A DNA stretch of 64,000 bases, taken from assembly GCF_032062135.1 (NCBI RefSeq), contig NC_092858.1:168088950-168152949 (forward strand). Direction: 5' to 3'. The position numbers and the translations under genes were made by a program. Positions 23,724 to 39,590 of the stretch are shown one piece after another; positions within the stretch are counted from its first letter, which is position 1, and each line of letters opens with the position of its first letter. This stretch comes from Pyxicephalus adspersus. Lineage: Eukaryota > Chordata > Amphibia > Anura > Pyxicephalidae. A model generated the notes under the pieces. That model saw only the letters and a program-made list of their open reading frames with translations. It was not told the origin of the DNA and did no database searches.

Positions 23724-25679
23724 TCATTGAGAGAAGCTCACAGTGTGCAGTAAAATAGAAGGAAGCATTTTCTTACAAGATAGGAGCCTGTATAACAATG
23801 CAAGACTGCAGGGTGGATTTAGCAGTAATACATTGTACCAAGGAGGGGGTGTGAGGTGTATCTATGAAGTATGCACAGGTGTGAGGTGTAGGTCTTTGCA
23901 CAAAGGGCAACATGCAGCATGATTATTGTGTGTAGATTATATGTAGTTTTTTATTTTTATTTCACTCAAAGGATAATGTGGTGGAGCTGCTGATAAATGG
24001 AGCAATCATTTTCTGGACTGCCATATATAATAAAATATTGAAACTTGTCAAAAATGTAAACTGTAAAAGAGTATGCCATGGCTAAAACACAACTTTGTGC
24101 TGCAGTTCAATGTTGCAACTCTCTAGGGCATCGCTGTTCTAATGGAAATGTGATGCAGCACACTACAGAGTGCAGAAAAGGCGTTCCTGTGCATGGTCCT
24201 GCGCTGAATTGTCTGTTCTTTTGTGGTGGTTTGGGTGCCTTGGCAGAAAAGCACACAAATTGGCAAGTATGAATGGGTCCTAAAGCATTTATTTTTTATC
24301 AGCTTTGGATAAAGGGTAAGTTCATTTTTTGTTATTTTTGATGTCTGTGTTCCTGTAAGGGAGATTCACCACTCCATCAGGCATGGCAATGAACAGAAGT
24401 TTTAGGAAATCTAAAAATTTTATTGGGAAAGACTGTAAAATGTTCTATCATTTTTGTTGCATCTCCAGCAGAAAGTAAATCCACCCAGTGGGACATAGAA
24501 AAAAAAATATCCTGATTACATATTGTCTATGGCTAATATCTAAAGGACACCAGTTAATCTACCATGATTTGGGGATGTGGGAGGAAACCTGTTGTGTTTG
24601 TGTGCTGCTCCAGTTCACATTTTCTGTTACCAGAATAACAGTACTTACTAAAATCAAATATCAAAAGCATATGGAATTGGCTAACCATGTATGATAAGGA
24701 AACTAGCTTGAGTATTTTTTCTTTTTTTTTTTCCATTCGTTGTTTTTTTTTTTAGTGCTGCAGATTGTAAGCACCTTTTATTGCACCAACTTCCCCTTTA
24801 TGGTATTATGTAGGGCGGGCTTCCCCTTAGAAAATGCTTGTGCAAATGTAAGCTGACACAGTAAAATTTAGAGAATGATTTTGAATAATCTTTTCATTAA
24901 AAAAGGAACAATGACCTCTGTAATCTGCCACTGAGCATTTCATTTATTGTTAATCCATTCTAACTATGTCTGAAATGTTCGTCTTGCTTTTTCCTAGTTA
25001 GGAATAACATTGTGTATTGTACAGTTTTGACTGAAATACAATGTTTTGATAAGTTTGTCTATTCATGGTAATCTGCAGCATAATAAATTATTGTTATTGG
25101 GTTTGCAAATCTTTATTAGCTATAAAAGAGCTTGCAGCAAAACGTACATGCCATTTTGAACAATAGACATGTCTGAATGAAGCCATAGTGGATGAAATGT
25201 TCTGCAGCTCTAAAACATTTCCTGTCCTAGGATGACAACTCTGCTCCTCTAGGTAGATTTGGGTTAGTTAGTGTTGTCAACCTTAATAAAAAAAGTGTAA
25301 AAAAGCCTGAAAATGAATGCAGCCCACATCTAAAGACTGGTAAACTGAAATATATTCAATTTTTGTTCTTGAGATTAGATACACTTGAAACACGTAGAAT
25401 TCTGCAATCTACAATAAAATTGTGTGCGTAAACCCCCAAGGAGATTTGTCTTTATTCCCGCTGGTACCCATTTGCAATAAAGCTTGCTGTATGTTTGCAA
25501 TATATGTTGTAGACCTGAAGGCGGCTTTTTTTAATGGAAGGCAGCAATAAAGTTTGCGGGAACCCTTGTGGTTTGTATTATACCTGAGGATATGTTTTTT
25601 TTGTTTTTTTTTTATTAAACAAAGGTAGTGTTTCATGTGAATGGTTACAGTTATATTAAAACGCTGGAAGAATAAATTA
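23724..25679. other. Intergenic sequence 3' of PCP4
   Basis: AT-rich with poly-T tracts (24715-24755, 25595-25613) and a SINE fragment at 24540. No gene recognised. The alternative PCP4 poly(A) signal falls at 25611-25616. Confidence 0.45.
24540..24600 (-). repeat. SINE body fragment
   Basis: CCAGTTAATCTACCATGATT followed by GGGATGTGGGAGGAAACCT resembles the central part of the SINEs at 40692 and 43715 in the same orientation. Head and tail are absent. Confidence 0.5.
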
Positions 25680-25699
25680 CGTATGTCATCTCATCTTGT

Positions 25700-25705
25700 T
25701 TTATT
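25700..25705 (-). terminator. Polyadenylation signal of PCP4 (AATAAA)
   Basis: A canonical AATAAA on the minus strand lies about 180 bases after the PCP4 stop codon. It would give a short 3' UTR of roughly 200 bases, in line with the small PCP4 mRNA of other vertebrates. A second AATAAA occurs further downstream at 25611-25616 and could serve as an alternative site. Neither is backed by transcript evidence here. Confidence 0.6.
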
Positions 25706-25881
25706 ATAACATCACATAAAATAGAAGGTTACAGATCGAACTGAGATAACCATTACCGCAGTGAAGTGCGCAGTCGTCTAATAGACTATAAATAAAACCT
25801 TTGTACATGCAGCCTAGAAGTTTTTTTTTCTTAATTTCCTGATTAAATCATTCTATTCCCCCTAGTCGTGAGAGGTAGATA

Positions 25882-28979
<3,098 letters not shown>

Positions 28980-29282
28980 AAGTGTTTCTCAACCTTTTAA
29001 ACATGGGGGGAACCCCTAAGAAAAGCTTTAGGGAGCCCCTGTTAATTACTATATACACAGCTCACAGTGTATTAATATGGTGGGTATTATTATTTTTAAT
29101 ATTATTAATAATCAGGAATTTTATAGTTTCAACATATTACGCAGTGCTTTACATTAAATAGGGGTAACAAATGGCAGACAAATACAGACAGTGACACAGG
29201 AGGAGACGAGGACCCTGCCCCGAAGAGCTTTCAGTCTAGGAGGTGGTGGAACCTCTGGAGAAACCCTAGTTAAGAAACACTG
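28980..29282 (-). mobile_element. hAT-like MITE interrupted by an L2 tail
   Basis: AGTGTTTCTCAACC at the left and GTTAAGAAACACTG at the right are the family's terminal repeats. The centre (29085-29247) is an L2 tail. Flanks CTGCAGAT and CTGTAGAC match at 6 of 8 positions. Confidence 0.8.
29085..29247 (-). mobile_element. L2-type LINE 3' tail nested in a hAT-like element
   Basis: Reverse-oriented tail with ATTATT repeats at its left end, ATATTACGCAGTGC, and GACCCTGCCCCGAAGAGC. It interrupts the hAT-like element at 28980-29282 and replaced part of its centre. Confidence 0.8.
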
Positions 29283-29455
29283 CTGTAGACAGTCTGGAGC
29301 ACTCCAGCTCCATAGGAAGTTCTTTTATAAGCCCTCCTACTTACTCTTTTAAAGAAAGGTGCTGTATACAGGGTTTAACAGCTGAAGTAAAAGCACAAAC
29401 TGTACATTTATCCATTACCTTTGTACTTGCCCTGATAGGCTTTAGTCAGAGAAAA

Positions 29456-29620
29456 AGGGTCTGATTTATCAAAGCTCTCCAAGACTGGAGACGATAGACT
29501 ATCATCGTGGAACATGGGTGATTCTCAAACTTGATTGGATCTGATCCAGGATTGAAAATATTTACCAAATAATATGAAATGACTTTAAGAAATCCATTGC
29601 AGGTTGGTTGCTCCTGGGTC
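29456..29620. mobile_element. Palindromic foldback element, right arm incomplete
   Basis: GGTCTGATTTATCAAAGCTC, GGATCTGATCCAGGATTG and AAGAAATCCATTGCAGG match the family up to the start of the right arm. Then similarity is lost. Confidence 0.72.
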
Positions 29621-32037
29621 CCTCTCTGTGGATTGAAAGCACAGAGCCCAATTCTTTCACGATTCTGGCTAACCAGAACCAGCTATAAAAATTTCACCCA
29701 AAACGGAAGAACTGAAAGAATGACTAGGATCGTACTTTATGAAGACCATAGGAGGAGTTATTGGGATTATGAAAAACCGGGTCATAGCTGGAGTGTTCCC
29801 TTAACAAGCTTTCAGCTTTTCCTACGCATGCATGCATCTGATGAATTGCATCCTGCAGTTATTAATTACTGACTAACTTCCATCAAATTATTCCGTTTAC
29901 CGTTTTTCCTTCCCAAGCCTGAATCGAAATGAACAATGACAGCCAGGGAAAATATAATGGTTCAATCTTTCCTTCCTCAAGTGTCGCAGAGAAAAGATTT
30001 CTGAAAGTCTCCGGTAAATTCACTGAGCCCTTCACCTGCTCCACAACTCAGTGTAAATGAGCTATTGAAGAAAGGACAGAGATTTATGCTGCAGACAAGT
30101 CAAGATATTCGGAGGAACAAGGCGAATTGCTTGAGCTCTTTTCCATTGCAGAATGCTAAAGGGAAATTGGCCATTAATGCAATGACGGTTATGATTATCC
30201 TGACACAGCCTCGAAAGAAGGGTTATTTAATGCTCGGAATGAGGTTTTATAACACAATATAAAATGCCCCTTTTTTACAATTGGGTGGCTTACAGGCAGA
30301 AATGTGTCAGAAATGACAGTGAAGGAAGATTAAACAGACATTACAACTTGGCATTTAAAGGACCATTTCGTATAAATTATACTTTGTTATACTGTGGTTT
30401 ATGTGTAAAGAGTTTCTAATAACATTGGTGGAAAAACATAAATGTTTCAAAGGATCATTAAAATTTAAAAAAGAAGGTTACATGATAAGCTACCAATCAT
30501 AGACCTTCTGTCCATGTCCAGTATTGCCATAGAAAACTACTAACGGTTACTTTCTACAAAAATAATTCACACAGAGATCAGGGGTGTAATGTAGCGGGTA
30601 CCGGTGGGAACACTGTGCCTTCACTTTATCCAGGAAAGGACATGCGTGCCCACTATTATTTTGCAAAGGATTTATTGGTGGTCTGAGGCTCAGACCTGGG
30701 ATGGGAGAGTGGGCTGGTTTTGGTATCATGACGTCACTCTGGGGAAAGTTTCTTCCCCCTTGAGTGACACATAGGCGGGGGTTTAGTGGGGCGGGCAGGT
30801 ACCGTGCCTCCTGTTTTTCTTTTCGACTACAACCCCGACAGAGATGTAGGTTGCATTGGTGGTGTTTTTAGGTTTGGGATCCCCTGCCTGGTACCTCAGC
30901 TTTCCAACATGCGATTGCTGCTGCTTGCGATGCAGCCAATAATGAAACCCAAATATGCAAAGTGAGCTCTTTCTGGCTAATAAAACTGTCAACTAAAGCT
31001 TAGGCTTAGAACTATAGTTAGTTTGCTGGAATGTTAGGTTTCTTTCTCTATAACAATAGGTGGAGGTAATAGCCAGAGGTAGGGTGAAGGGAGGATTATT
31101 ATTAAAGTGATGAAAGTAGAAACGTTTTAATTTCACAAACTGGACAAGGACAAATACAATTTTAACTTCATGTACTGCACCACATTGACCATATGCATTG
31201 CTAAATCTCCATGTGCATTGATCTGTCTCAGGTTCATGGTTACAGGAGGAAGCAACCTCAATTCACAGAACTCCATCCTCCATCTCACCACTCCCCGTGT
31301 TGAGTCCATATCCATGCATTGGAAGAAATTGGCTCTATCTCTCTAATGGCTACATGTGGGAGTTCATCTGTGTGCTTTTTGCTGCCCTGATAGGGAACAA
31401 ATTTGTAACTTTCTTGTGTCTGCTTTGAAATTCTTTAAAATTCATGCCTCCTTGACCTACAGTAAAACCCTTAGTTCTTAGATGACCAAGGACACACTTC
31501 CTAATACATCCCAAAACAAGACAGCCACAGTTTACTCTCAGTCATTCAGAATTGTGGGTTGTCCTATCCACAAGTACTGGTTTCAATTGTTTCAATTACA
31601 GGGTCATATTTTTATTACTAAAGCCTGTATGAATACATGATCCAAAACCATATTCCCAAAGTAGGGAAACTCCTCTGTGTTGATGAGTTTTACTCATATC
31701 AAAACTTGCTTCTTTCCTCATACAAGTCCATGGGTAAAGGAAGAAGATAAATGCAGGTTGGTAAGGCTGAGAATATTAAATGCAGGTTGGAAGAAAATCA
31801 ACTGCATGTCAAATGTAGTTATTGGTAAACATTTGGCTTTCACAACTATGCATGGAGTGCATCAAAATGCAAAAAACTTTTTTTTAATATATGTATAAAA
31901 CCATTATATATTCCCAGAAAAAAAGTTTATGTATATGTATAAGAACTAATAAGTCCTGATTCTAAAACAACTCACATACTAAAGTGGTGAAAGATGGGTC
32001 TATAAAACAAGCCACAGGTATAAAATTATACAGCAAC
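29621..32037. other. PCP4 intron 2, largely unassigned
   Basis: Contains the MITE fragment at 30680-30775. 29880-30270 has no repeat signature and balanced composition and is a candidate constrained non-coding block. Short open frames here have no recognised domain. Confidence 0.35.
30680..30775 (-). mobile_element. Fragment of the 4765-5093 MITE family
   Basis: AGGCTCAGACCTGGGATGGG and ATGACGTCACTCTGGGG are the reverse complement of the middle of the element at 4765-5093. The termini were not found. Confidence 0.62.
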
Positions 32038-32284
32038 CTTTGTCAATCTTTTTATTATGAGGAAACCTTTAACAAATTTGTCAGATCTTATAGAACCCCG
32101 GACAATATTACCATTATCCACAGCTCACATAACATTGTTGGTGCTTGCATTGTTCGCAAGTGGGAAGAATACTACCCTTACACTAACACTGGCTAATTAA
32201 GCCAAAAGGAACACATTTCTTGTTGCCTAATGAACCCCTGGCAACCTCCGAAGGACCCAAGGGTTCCATGGTTGAGAAACACTG
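32038..32284 (-). mobile_element. hAT-like MITE, same family
   Basis: The right end reads GGTTCCATGGTTGAGAAACACTG in two overlapping blocks, with ATCCACAGCTCACATAAC and GTGGGAAGAATACTACC inside. The left end is diverged. Confidence 0.7.
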
Positions 32285-32319
32285 GTATGGAGTATATGAA
32301 CTATGTGCATACACCTACC

Positions 32320-32920
32320 GAACACTATACTAATCCTGGATCAGACCAACCATAGCAGCCTTACTTCTTTGTTGCATGGTTTCCAAATTCCACAGTTTCT
32401 TTAAGATTCCTGTCAATGATGGCATGATTCTATCCCCAAATATCCACAGTTTTTGTTGTGCATTTATACTGCTAGGTATATCCTATTCTACCACGTCCCA
32501 AAGATATTGTATTGGAAGCAGATTCAGGGATTGACCTGCCATCTGTGTGCAACAAAAGCAATTAAGATTCATCAGACCAGGCTACATTTTTCCAATTTTC
32601 AGATGTCCAGTCTTGGTGGACCTGTGCCCTCAGCAGCCTCAGGTTTCTGTTCTTGGCTGTCAGGAATAGAACCAGACTTGACCTTTTATGTTTTAAGCCA
32701 TCTGTCTCAAAGTTTGAAATATTGTTCATTCTTAGATGCTTTTCTGCTTAGCACAGTTGTAAAGTCTAGTCACTTTATTACAGTAGCTTTTGTCAGCTTG
32801 AATCTGGCCCCTTTCACCTGACCTCTCTCAATACACAAAGAATTTCTGGTGTTTGATGTGAATTCTAACTGAAGCCTCTGACCTGTATTTGCATAAGTGT
32901 ATACATCGCAATACTGACAC
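32320..32920 (-). pseudogene. Degraded Tc1-like transposase remnant
   Basis: Read on the minus strand, scattered pieces look like Tc1 transposase. From high to low coordinate these include a block ahead of DWTSENWKNVAWSDES (about 32557-32620), LLLLHTDGR, and then, after a deletion, a piece reading YLWDVVE followed by a stop near 32500. W-S-D-E-S holds the conserved second half of the Tc1 catalytic core. Stops and a central deletion make it non-functional. The open frame on the plus strand at 32453-32821 is a shadow. No inverted terminal repeat was located with certainty. Confidence 0.6.
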
Positions 32921-34157
32921 ATGCATACATTAATTCGGAGATAAGGTCTCTTTTGCAGAACAACGTCCATCTGTCTCTCTTTCCTACTCAGTTGTCCCTT
33001 TTGGATAATGAAATACACCTTCCTAATAAATGAATTGTTATTTTGCGTTAAACGTTTTATTCAGCATCTAAATTATTCAGTTTGTTATTGAAAAGGAAAA
33101 GAAGTTGTAAATCAAATATTTATTTGGTCCTCACAATAGGTGTTTGGAGGGGTGTGTCAGTTACATCCTTGGATCTAAATGGTGTCTTTCTTGACTATCT
33201 CTAAAAGTTGGGAGGTTGGGTTGGTTACACAATAAGGAGGCATAAGGGAGTTCCTAAAACGTCGAGTTATAAGTGTAAATCATCCAGAGTATTTGCAGAA
33301 AATTCAGAGTTTAAGTGGCACCTCAAATAGCTAACCTATAAAGATGCAACTTTTCAGAAACCGTCCATAAAGCTTTATACATTAATCCCAAAGAAGAGAC
33401 TTAGTGTATCACAAAAACTTTCATCTTTATAACCCAAAGTAGACTTTGCACTGCACTATTTATACGTTGATATCTACTTCTTTGGATTTTTTATTGAGCA
33501 TCAATTTCTCAAATTAATGTATTTTCAATTCTTTCCAGCACCATGTACAGATGACTATGGTATTTATTAAAAACTATGGTATTTATTTCAGTGAAAATAT
33601 TATTACTTTCTGTAGTTTTAGCTTGATAAGGATGCATTACGTATTTTTTATATGTATATTTCTAGGTCAGTTTGTTTTGGGTTTTTTTTCAGCTGTATTG
33701 AGTATTTTCTTTCATTACTGCATCTTTTTTTCATTGTGTCTGACTGTATGTTAGCGCGAAAAGAAAACATTTCCCCATTTTTCATCTCCAAACTGAAGTT
33801 GAACTTACAGTTATTTACTTTCTGTTAGGTCATCACAGTGCCTTTGCTGCATTGATTTGCAAACAGTTCGGCAATTGTGCCCATTGGACTACGGAACCCT
33901 GCCTACCCCCTATTGCTCTCTGTCCCTCTACACATAAACTGATTTTATTTCACAGTAAAACAATGCAACTTTCAAGACCTTTCCCACCTATGGGTATAAG
34001 GAAACAGCCCTTTGGTTCTTGGAGCATACCTAGATCTACGGGAACTTAGCATTAGCAGCTTCCCCTGCAGGAAATTTATAGGCCTGGTGCTAGTTTTCCA
34101 TGAAATAACACTATTGTCTCTCTAAATCAACAATGTAAAAAAATAAATAACAAGGAC

Positions 34158-34452
34158 AACTGTGTTCCCAACCTTGGTTTCCCTAGGGTTCCTTCAGAGG
34201 TTGATAGGAATTCTTTGAACAATGAGCAGTTTGTACCCCTCTGGGTATGAATGAGGAATGAGGTCAGTTTACCTAGCATCAATGATCTTTTTGGCTATCT
34301 GTATTCTTCCCACTCAACTAAAATGTAAGAAGAATTCTTCCCACTGACCACCATACTAATGTACTGTGAGATGTGAATATAGTAATTATAACAGGGGCTC
34401 ACTGAAGGCTCGAAGTTGTTTCAATGTTTCACCAATGTATTAAAATGTCCAG
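34158..34452 (+). mobile_element. hAT-like MITE, same family
   Basis: GGGTTCCTTCAGAGGTTGAT, TCTTTTTGGCTATCTGTA, CCACTGACCACCATACTAAT and GTAATTATAACAGGGGCTC follow the family consensus, with a short internal duplication around ATTCTTCCCACT. The terminal repeats are weak. Confidence 0.72.
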
Positions 34453-35424
34453 AACAAATGATCTAGGGGCCAAAGGGAGGTTTAAGATTACATTTGCATG
34501 TACTTTAATATATGTTTTGCTTTTTTTAATGCATTTAGCACTTTTTTTTACTTATTATGTAGATCCAGGGGAAATCACTTGATGGAATACCATGCCAAGA
34601 AAGTAGGTAGGTTTTTCAAACAGAGGCTGGTAGTTTAATTCTGGGAAGTGGAGAAGATTAATGATATTAATAAAAATGAAGAACTGTGTTATATAATAAT
34701 CTTATGTTACATTAATCTGCTTTTACTTTTGTACAATGCCATAATATACCGTATTCTTTCTTTAAGTATTCTTTTTTCGTTATTTGTTATTCTTTGTGCT
34801 ATTGGGTTTACACTCAGCTGTGCTTGTTAACTATGCACGTATGTGTCCACTATATCTAACTATGCAAGAGGAATTATTTGGAAAGCATGAATGGAGGGGT
34901 AAACTAGGAGGGGGTCTATTTATACCCTATAGTATATGGGGGGGCCTCTTTATAAAGCAGTGACATTCTCTGAAACATTTCCTATTGGAGAATCACTTAC
35001 TGCCATTAATAGATATAGACCGGGAGTGAATGTCAGACATGATCGACTCCATAAATATGAAAATGTATTAAAAACTAAGCATTCTAAATCAATTTTGACT
35101 AAGAATGGATTCATCAGGAGAGGGCGTCCTTTTTGTCAATTAAGTGTTGGCCGAATCGGACCATCATCGTCTACATAACTTTATATCACATTGAGTGCTT
35201 TCAGAGAGTGGTACAAAGCAGTTGATGTTTCCTGATCAATTTTCCAACAGGAAAATATATATTGTTTGCCAGATCAAACATAAATCTATGATAGTAAATG
35301 TGCCTGGTCACACAGGATATATTTGGTAAATATATTTTTCATAAAACAAACATTTAATATTTTTAAATTCAATTTTATGTCCACCCAAAACTTTTTGTCT
35401 ACCAAATGACCATTACTTAAATGC

Positions 35425-35815
35425 CGCAGACCACCTTAGTATTGTGGCTGGCATGTCCATCCCTTTATGTCCACAGTGTACCCATCATCTGATGGCTACC
35501 TCTAACAAAACAACATGTCACAAAGCCCATGTCATCTCAGATTATTTATTTTTTACCATGACAATGAGATCACTTGACTCAAAAAGTCTCCAGATCACTA
35601 GACCTCTATTCAATATATCGCCTTTAGGATGTGCTAGAATGGCGAGCTTCATGGATGTGCCTCTATCAAATCTGCAACAACTCAGTGATGCTAAAATGTC
35701 AATATGGAGAAAAGTCCCTGAGTACCGGCACCTTGGTAAATCTATGGCATGAAGAATTAGGTGATCCATACTGGTAATAACAAAGTGTACCGTTAAAGTG
35801 GCCAGTAAGTGTATA
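35425..35815 (+). pseudogene. Tc1-like transposon 3' end with transposase C-terminus
   Basis: In shifting plus-strand frames I read CHKAHVISDY, SLQITRPLFN (degenerate for the SPDLNP region), LGCARMASFMDVPLSNLQQL (for the LWDVVER...LQQL region) and MSIWRKVPEYRHLGKSMA. These follow the order of a Tc1 DD34E transposase C-terminus. The downstream sequence GTGTACCGTTAAAGTGGCC, then AGTAAGTGTATA, matches the usual Tc1 terminal inverted repeat. The catalytic residues are eroded and the element has no 5' half here. It lies in PCP4 intron 2, antisense to the gene. Confidence 0.78.
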
Positions 35816-38753
35816 TGTTTTATCTGTGCATTTTGGTCTTTTCCTAGATTCCAACTGTAAATAATATAATATAAAATAATTTTTCAGAGGAGCGTTTAAC
35901 TGGCAATAGTGATTTATGTGTGCAATATTTCCAGTATGGCGTTTTTATGGGAATTGGAGTCTAACATGACCTTTATTGAGAAATCTTTGGCTTTTTGCTC
36001 CGCTGGGGATTTCATAAGTCTGGGTGAAAGAGTGTCTCCCAGAGACCAGCTAAAGGTTACGCTTCCATTATAAAGGTATGTTAGAGCCACTTAAAGGTTT
36101 CCTGGGCTCTTCACACTTGGTGTTTTAGTGTTTTTAGATTAAAGGTGTAATGTCATATCCATGGGAACAAAACCATCATGCAAGAAGGATTTTATTAGAA
36201 GGACCTTCAATGTTCTTAAAATAGACCAAAAAGTTAAACCAAAAAAAGATAATATTTTTAAAACTCGACAAAATAAAACAAGGCTATTATTATAGTTTTT
36301 CTATTTTTCTACTGCCTGGGGACTGGCAGACAATCTCATCTTCCATGGCCACTCCACTGGCAACTGCACGGTTCCTGCAAAGAAAACATGTCCATAGAAA
36401 AAGTGCTAACACCAGGAGACTATATTAACAAAAGCATTAACAGTGATTGGATATCTTCTGTATTTAAAAACACTGGGCTAATCTTATAGACATGACTGAT
36501 GGCCACTGGGTCAGAAAGTAAAGGAAAATGTCCCCAACGGTACATAGAATGCAAAAAAATACATGCCAAAGGTTTTATCTTTTCTTTCAAAAACAGAGGA
36601 CCAAAAACTTTGAGTGTGCATACACTTGTTAAATTCTTTGTGTATACTGTTCACACATCAGACTTCAAAAAGGGGCAACTGTAAAAAAAAAAATAGAGAG
36701 GATTTGGTTCCAAAAGACAGACAATCCCTTTAAATGAGGGAAAGTATGATTTAGAGAACCATTTATATTCCATATCTCGTTGTATCATCAAGGTAGTCAC
36801 TATCTGCACATACAAAGTCCTGGGGCGATGGAGTCTCTTGGTAAGCAAATAGAGTAATTACAGAGAAAATACAGTTTCAAATTTTTTTTTTTTATTTGAC
36901 CATCTATAGCAGGGGTGTGAAACTCTGGCCCACGGGCCAAATCTGGCCCTCAAAGTCCTTTTTTTTGGCCCTCCAAAGAATTCTGAAAATACCTACATCT
37001 GACCCGACTACCTGCGTTACCACCTCACATCATTATTTTCAATACATGCAATACATATAAATTATTCCTGTGCACCCATCATGTGACACAAAGCCTAGGC
37101 AATGATCACATGGTGCCTGACTACCAGGGGCATTGTGTTTGTTTCAATCCATTAGAGACTGCATAGTGTAATATTTAGTGTCAGACAAACCTGTGATGTG
37201 AGAGGATGAACAACACACAGCCTGCATAGATAGATAGAAATTAGTCTTTTCAAACCTCAAGGGTGTGTAGAGGGGATTGTTTTTGTTAAGTTATGAATGA
37301 AGTAGTAAACTTCCTCAATTTTCCTCAAGTTTGGCCCCAAACTTGGTCTGTGTTTTTAATTTCGGCCCTCTGTGTCTTTGAGCTTGACACCCCTGATCTA
37401 CAGTATACCATACAGTAGGCAATCCTATCCTAAGTTTCTATGCATTTCCTCTGGACACTTAAATAAGATAGATTTTCTCAAACCACTTTCCGCTCACTTC
37501 ATGGACTTTTCAGGCACCTCCCATTGAATTTAATCTCACAAAATTTTTTAAAACTATAAGTACATAGTTTATTTAATGATTAAAAGAGGAATACATTTTA
37601 TACTATATACATAACATGCGTGCCACTCTCAATTATTTTTCAACGTGTTTCTCAGGAATGAAGATAAATAATAATTAAAATGGTAGCAGTTGGCACAATA
37701 AAAATGTTATTTGTTTATATTTTTTTTACTAAAAAATGCACCCTATCTATTTTAATAAATTATAATAAATATTTCAGTATTGATAACCCAACAAGTGTTT
37801 TTGCTAGGCAATTTTTGGTGATAATTTCACTATTCACTAAGACAACTTTGCAAAATATTGCATGATCAACCTAATGATCGAGTTTCCAAAATAGGGAAAA
37901 ACCAAATAATAAAGAATAATTACCTATCTTCCTTTCTTCAGGATCCTAATTCCCACAAAACAAGTAAGACAGAAAAATCTGAAAGTATTTTGGTATTTGA
38001 CCCAAGTCTCCATGGAAGAGGAAGAAGACAGATAATATTTTCAGAGATAATACTAAGATGCTGAAAGGTTAGTATATGAACAACACATCACTTAGATATT
38101 TATCCAACTGCTCAGGGATGATCAATCTTACTCCATCCAGGGAATCACTGATGGATGTGTGTGCAAAGGTAATTTTAAAAAGAAAAAGAATGACAAAGAA
38201 TATTGAGTGTAAAAAAAAGGAAGAAAAAAATATACTGGTAACAAAGTGATTTCCAGCAATCGATGAAATATGGGTCCAAGCTAATCACCGTGTGGTGAAG
38301 AAGAACTGGACCATGCAAAGTGTAGCATGGTGGTGAATAGATTGGTGGGCATGGTGAAAGTTTTTCTTCCTAAAATGGTTTATTCTGACATGTCTTTATA
38401 TCCTAAAGCTTATAATAATTTTTTAAAGATCTTTGAATCACATGACATCCCTGACACAGTAGTAAAGGTATTGTTGGAAGACCTTCTTCTGCCAGAAACC
38501 ACCACTGTGGTTAGAACAAGGTTCAGATAGCTATATACCACCCGAACGCCAGCCTAGTTCTGCTTTCATCAGCATCTGAATAGTATTATCACTCAAGGCC
38601 AATAACCCAATATATCTTATTAGTACTGACCCAGTGGCCTTGTGGAGAAATGACCACCAGGTTAATCTTCCCCTTGCCTTTAGTATATTTTAGCACTATT
38701 TATGCGCAAACAGGTAAACCCTGGCTTGTCATGCTCATCATGACTCAGACAGT
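35816..38753. other. PCP4 intron 2, unassigned apart from one hAT element
   Basis: Besides the hAT element at 36910-37395 I recognise no gene or family. 37520-37870 is very AT-rich. Confidence 0.4.
36910..37395. mobile_element. hAT-type MITE (486 bp) with 8-bp target duplication
   Basis: The element starts CAGGGGTGTGAAACTCTGGC and ends TTTGAGCTTGACACCCCTG, inverted copies of a hAT terminus. The flanks ATCTATAG (36902-36909) and ATCTACAG (37396-37403) match at 7 of 8 bases. No transposase is encoded. It lies in PCP4 intron 2. Confidence 0.88.
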
Positions 38754-38968
38754 GGGCCTGGTTCATTCAAGATTGAAGAAGATAGACTATAATGGGAGAA
38801 CCTGGGTGATCCAAAAAACTTGAAATGCACCTGGTCTACTATTGAAAAAATTTGTCAACTAAAAGCAAATGATTTTAAGGAAATCCATTCTTGATTTTCT
38901 AGATCACCCAGGTTCCCCCATGAAAGTCTATCTTCTTCAGCCTTGGACAGCTTTATTAAATCAGGTCC
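38754..38968. mobile_element. Palindromic foldback element, copy 5
   Basis: Both arms are present: GGGCCTGGTTCATTCAAGAT with GGGAGAACCTGGGTGATCC, and GATCACCCAGGTTCCCCCAT with TTTATTAAATCAGGTCC. Confidence 0.83.
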
Positions 38969-39540
38969 AATTGCTTCAGTTTCTCTATTTATATATATAC
39001 GTAGTCAATATGTGAATGGTCACACCTTTCTAAGTTTAGTGCCATCTTCTTACGTTCTGTATTGCCCCATGTCAGATGACAGACCACCATTTATTTGTTC
39101 TCCATTTTTACAAATCTGATTGCCACTTTTATAATTCCATTTTCATAAAAGGTAGATGATGTTTCATACAGCGATGACCAGTGCTTTGTTTGCCTACAAT
39201 ATTTAAAATCACGTTTTAATTACTTGAATGAAAGTGACCAAATTTTTTCTATGTGCTTCATTTCAATCAATCCTTAGCCTTTCATTGGGGCCACTAATTA
39301 TGTCTCCGCAAGTGACTTTTAGGGTGCTATAAACAGATACCACTCATTCCCATTGTGCCCCCTTGCGTTCTTCACTTTTAAAAGAAGCCAATAATATCTG
39401 GTGATCTATGAAGTGGTATTTTCATAATGACAATGAATGGGAATATAAAATGCAAAATGTCGTAAATTTTAAAATTTTGAATTCAAGCTGGAAAGTGGCA
39501 ATTTTTTCAGCTGATCACCACTGTTACAAATAAGGTGAAC

Positions 39541-39590
39541 TGTACAGTGCCGCATAATATGTTGGCGCTATATAAATCCTGTTTAACAAC
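39541..39590 (+). mobile_element. L2/SINE tail fragment
   Basis: Fifty bases reading TGTACAGTGCCGCATAATAT and GTTGGCGCTATATAAATCCT, the extreme 3' end shared by the L2 LINE and the tRNA-like SINE. Which of the two it came from cannot be told. Confidence 0.7.

Noticed and set aside
1..25600. DSCAM 3' exons expected by synteny with mammals
   Set aside because: No plus-strand exon resembling DSCAM is visible; the gene is probably beyond the left edge.
32453..32821. 122-codon plus-strand frame
   Set aside because: Antisense shadow of a Tc1 remnant on the minus strand.
35444..35752. 102-codon frame as a novel gene
   Set aside because: It is a frame through a decayed Tc1 transposase C-terminus ending beside the Tc1 terminal repeat.
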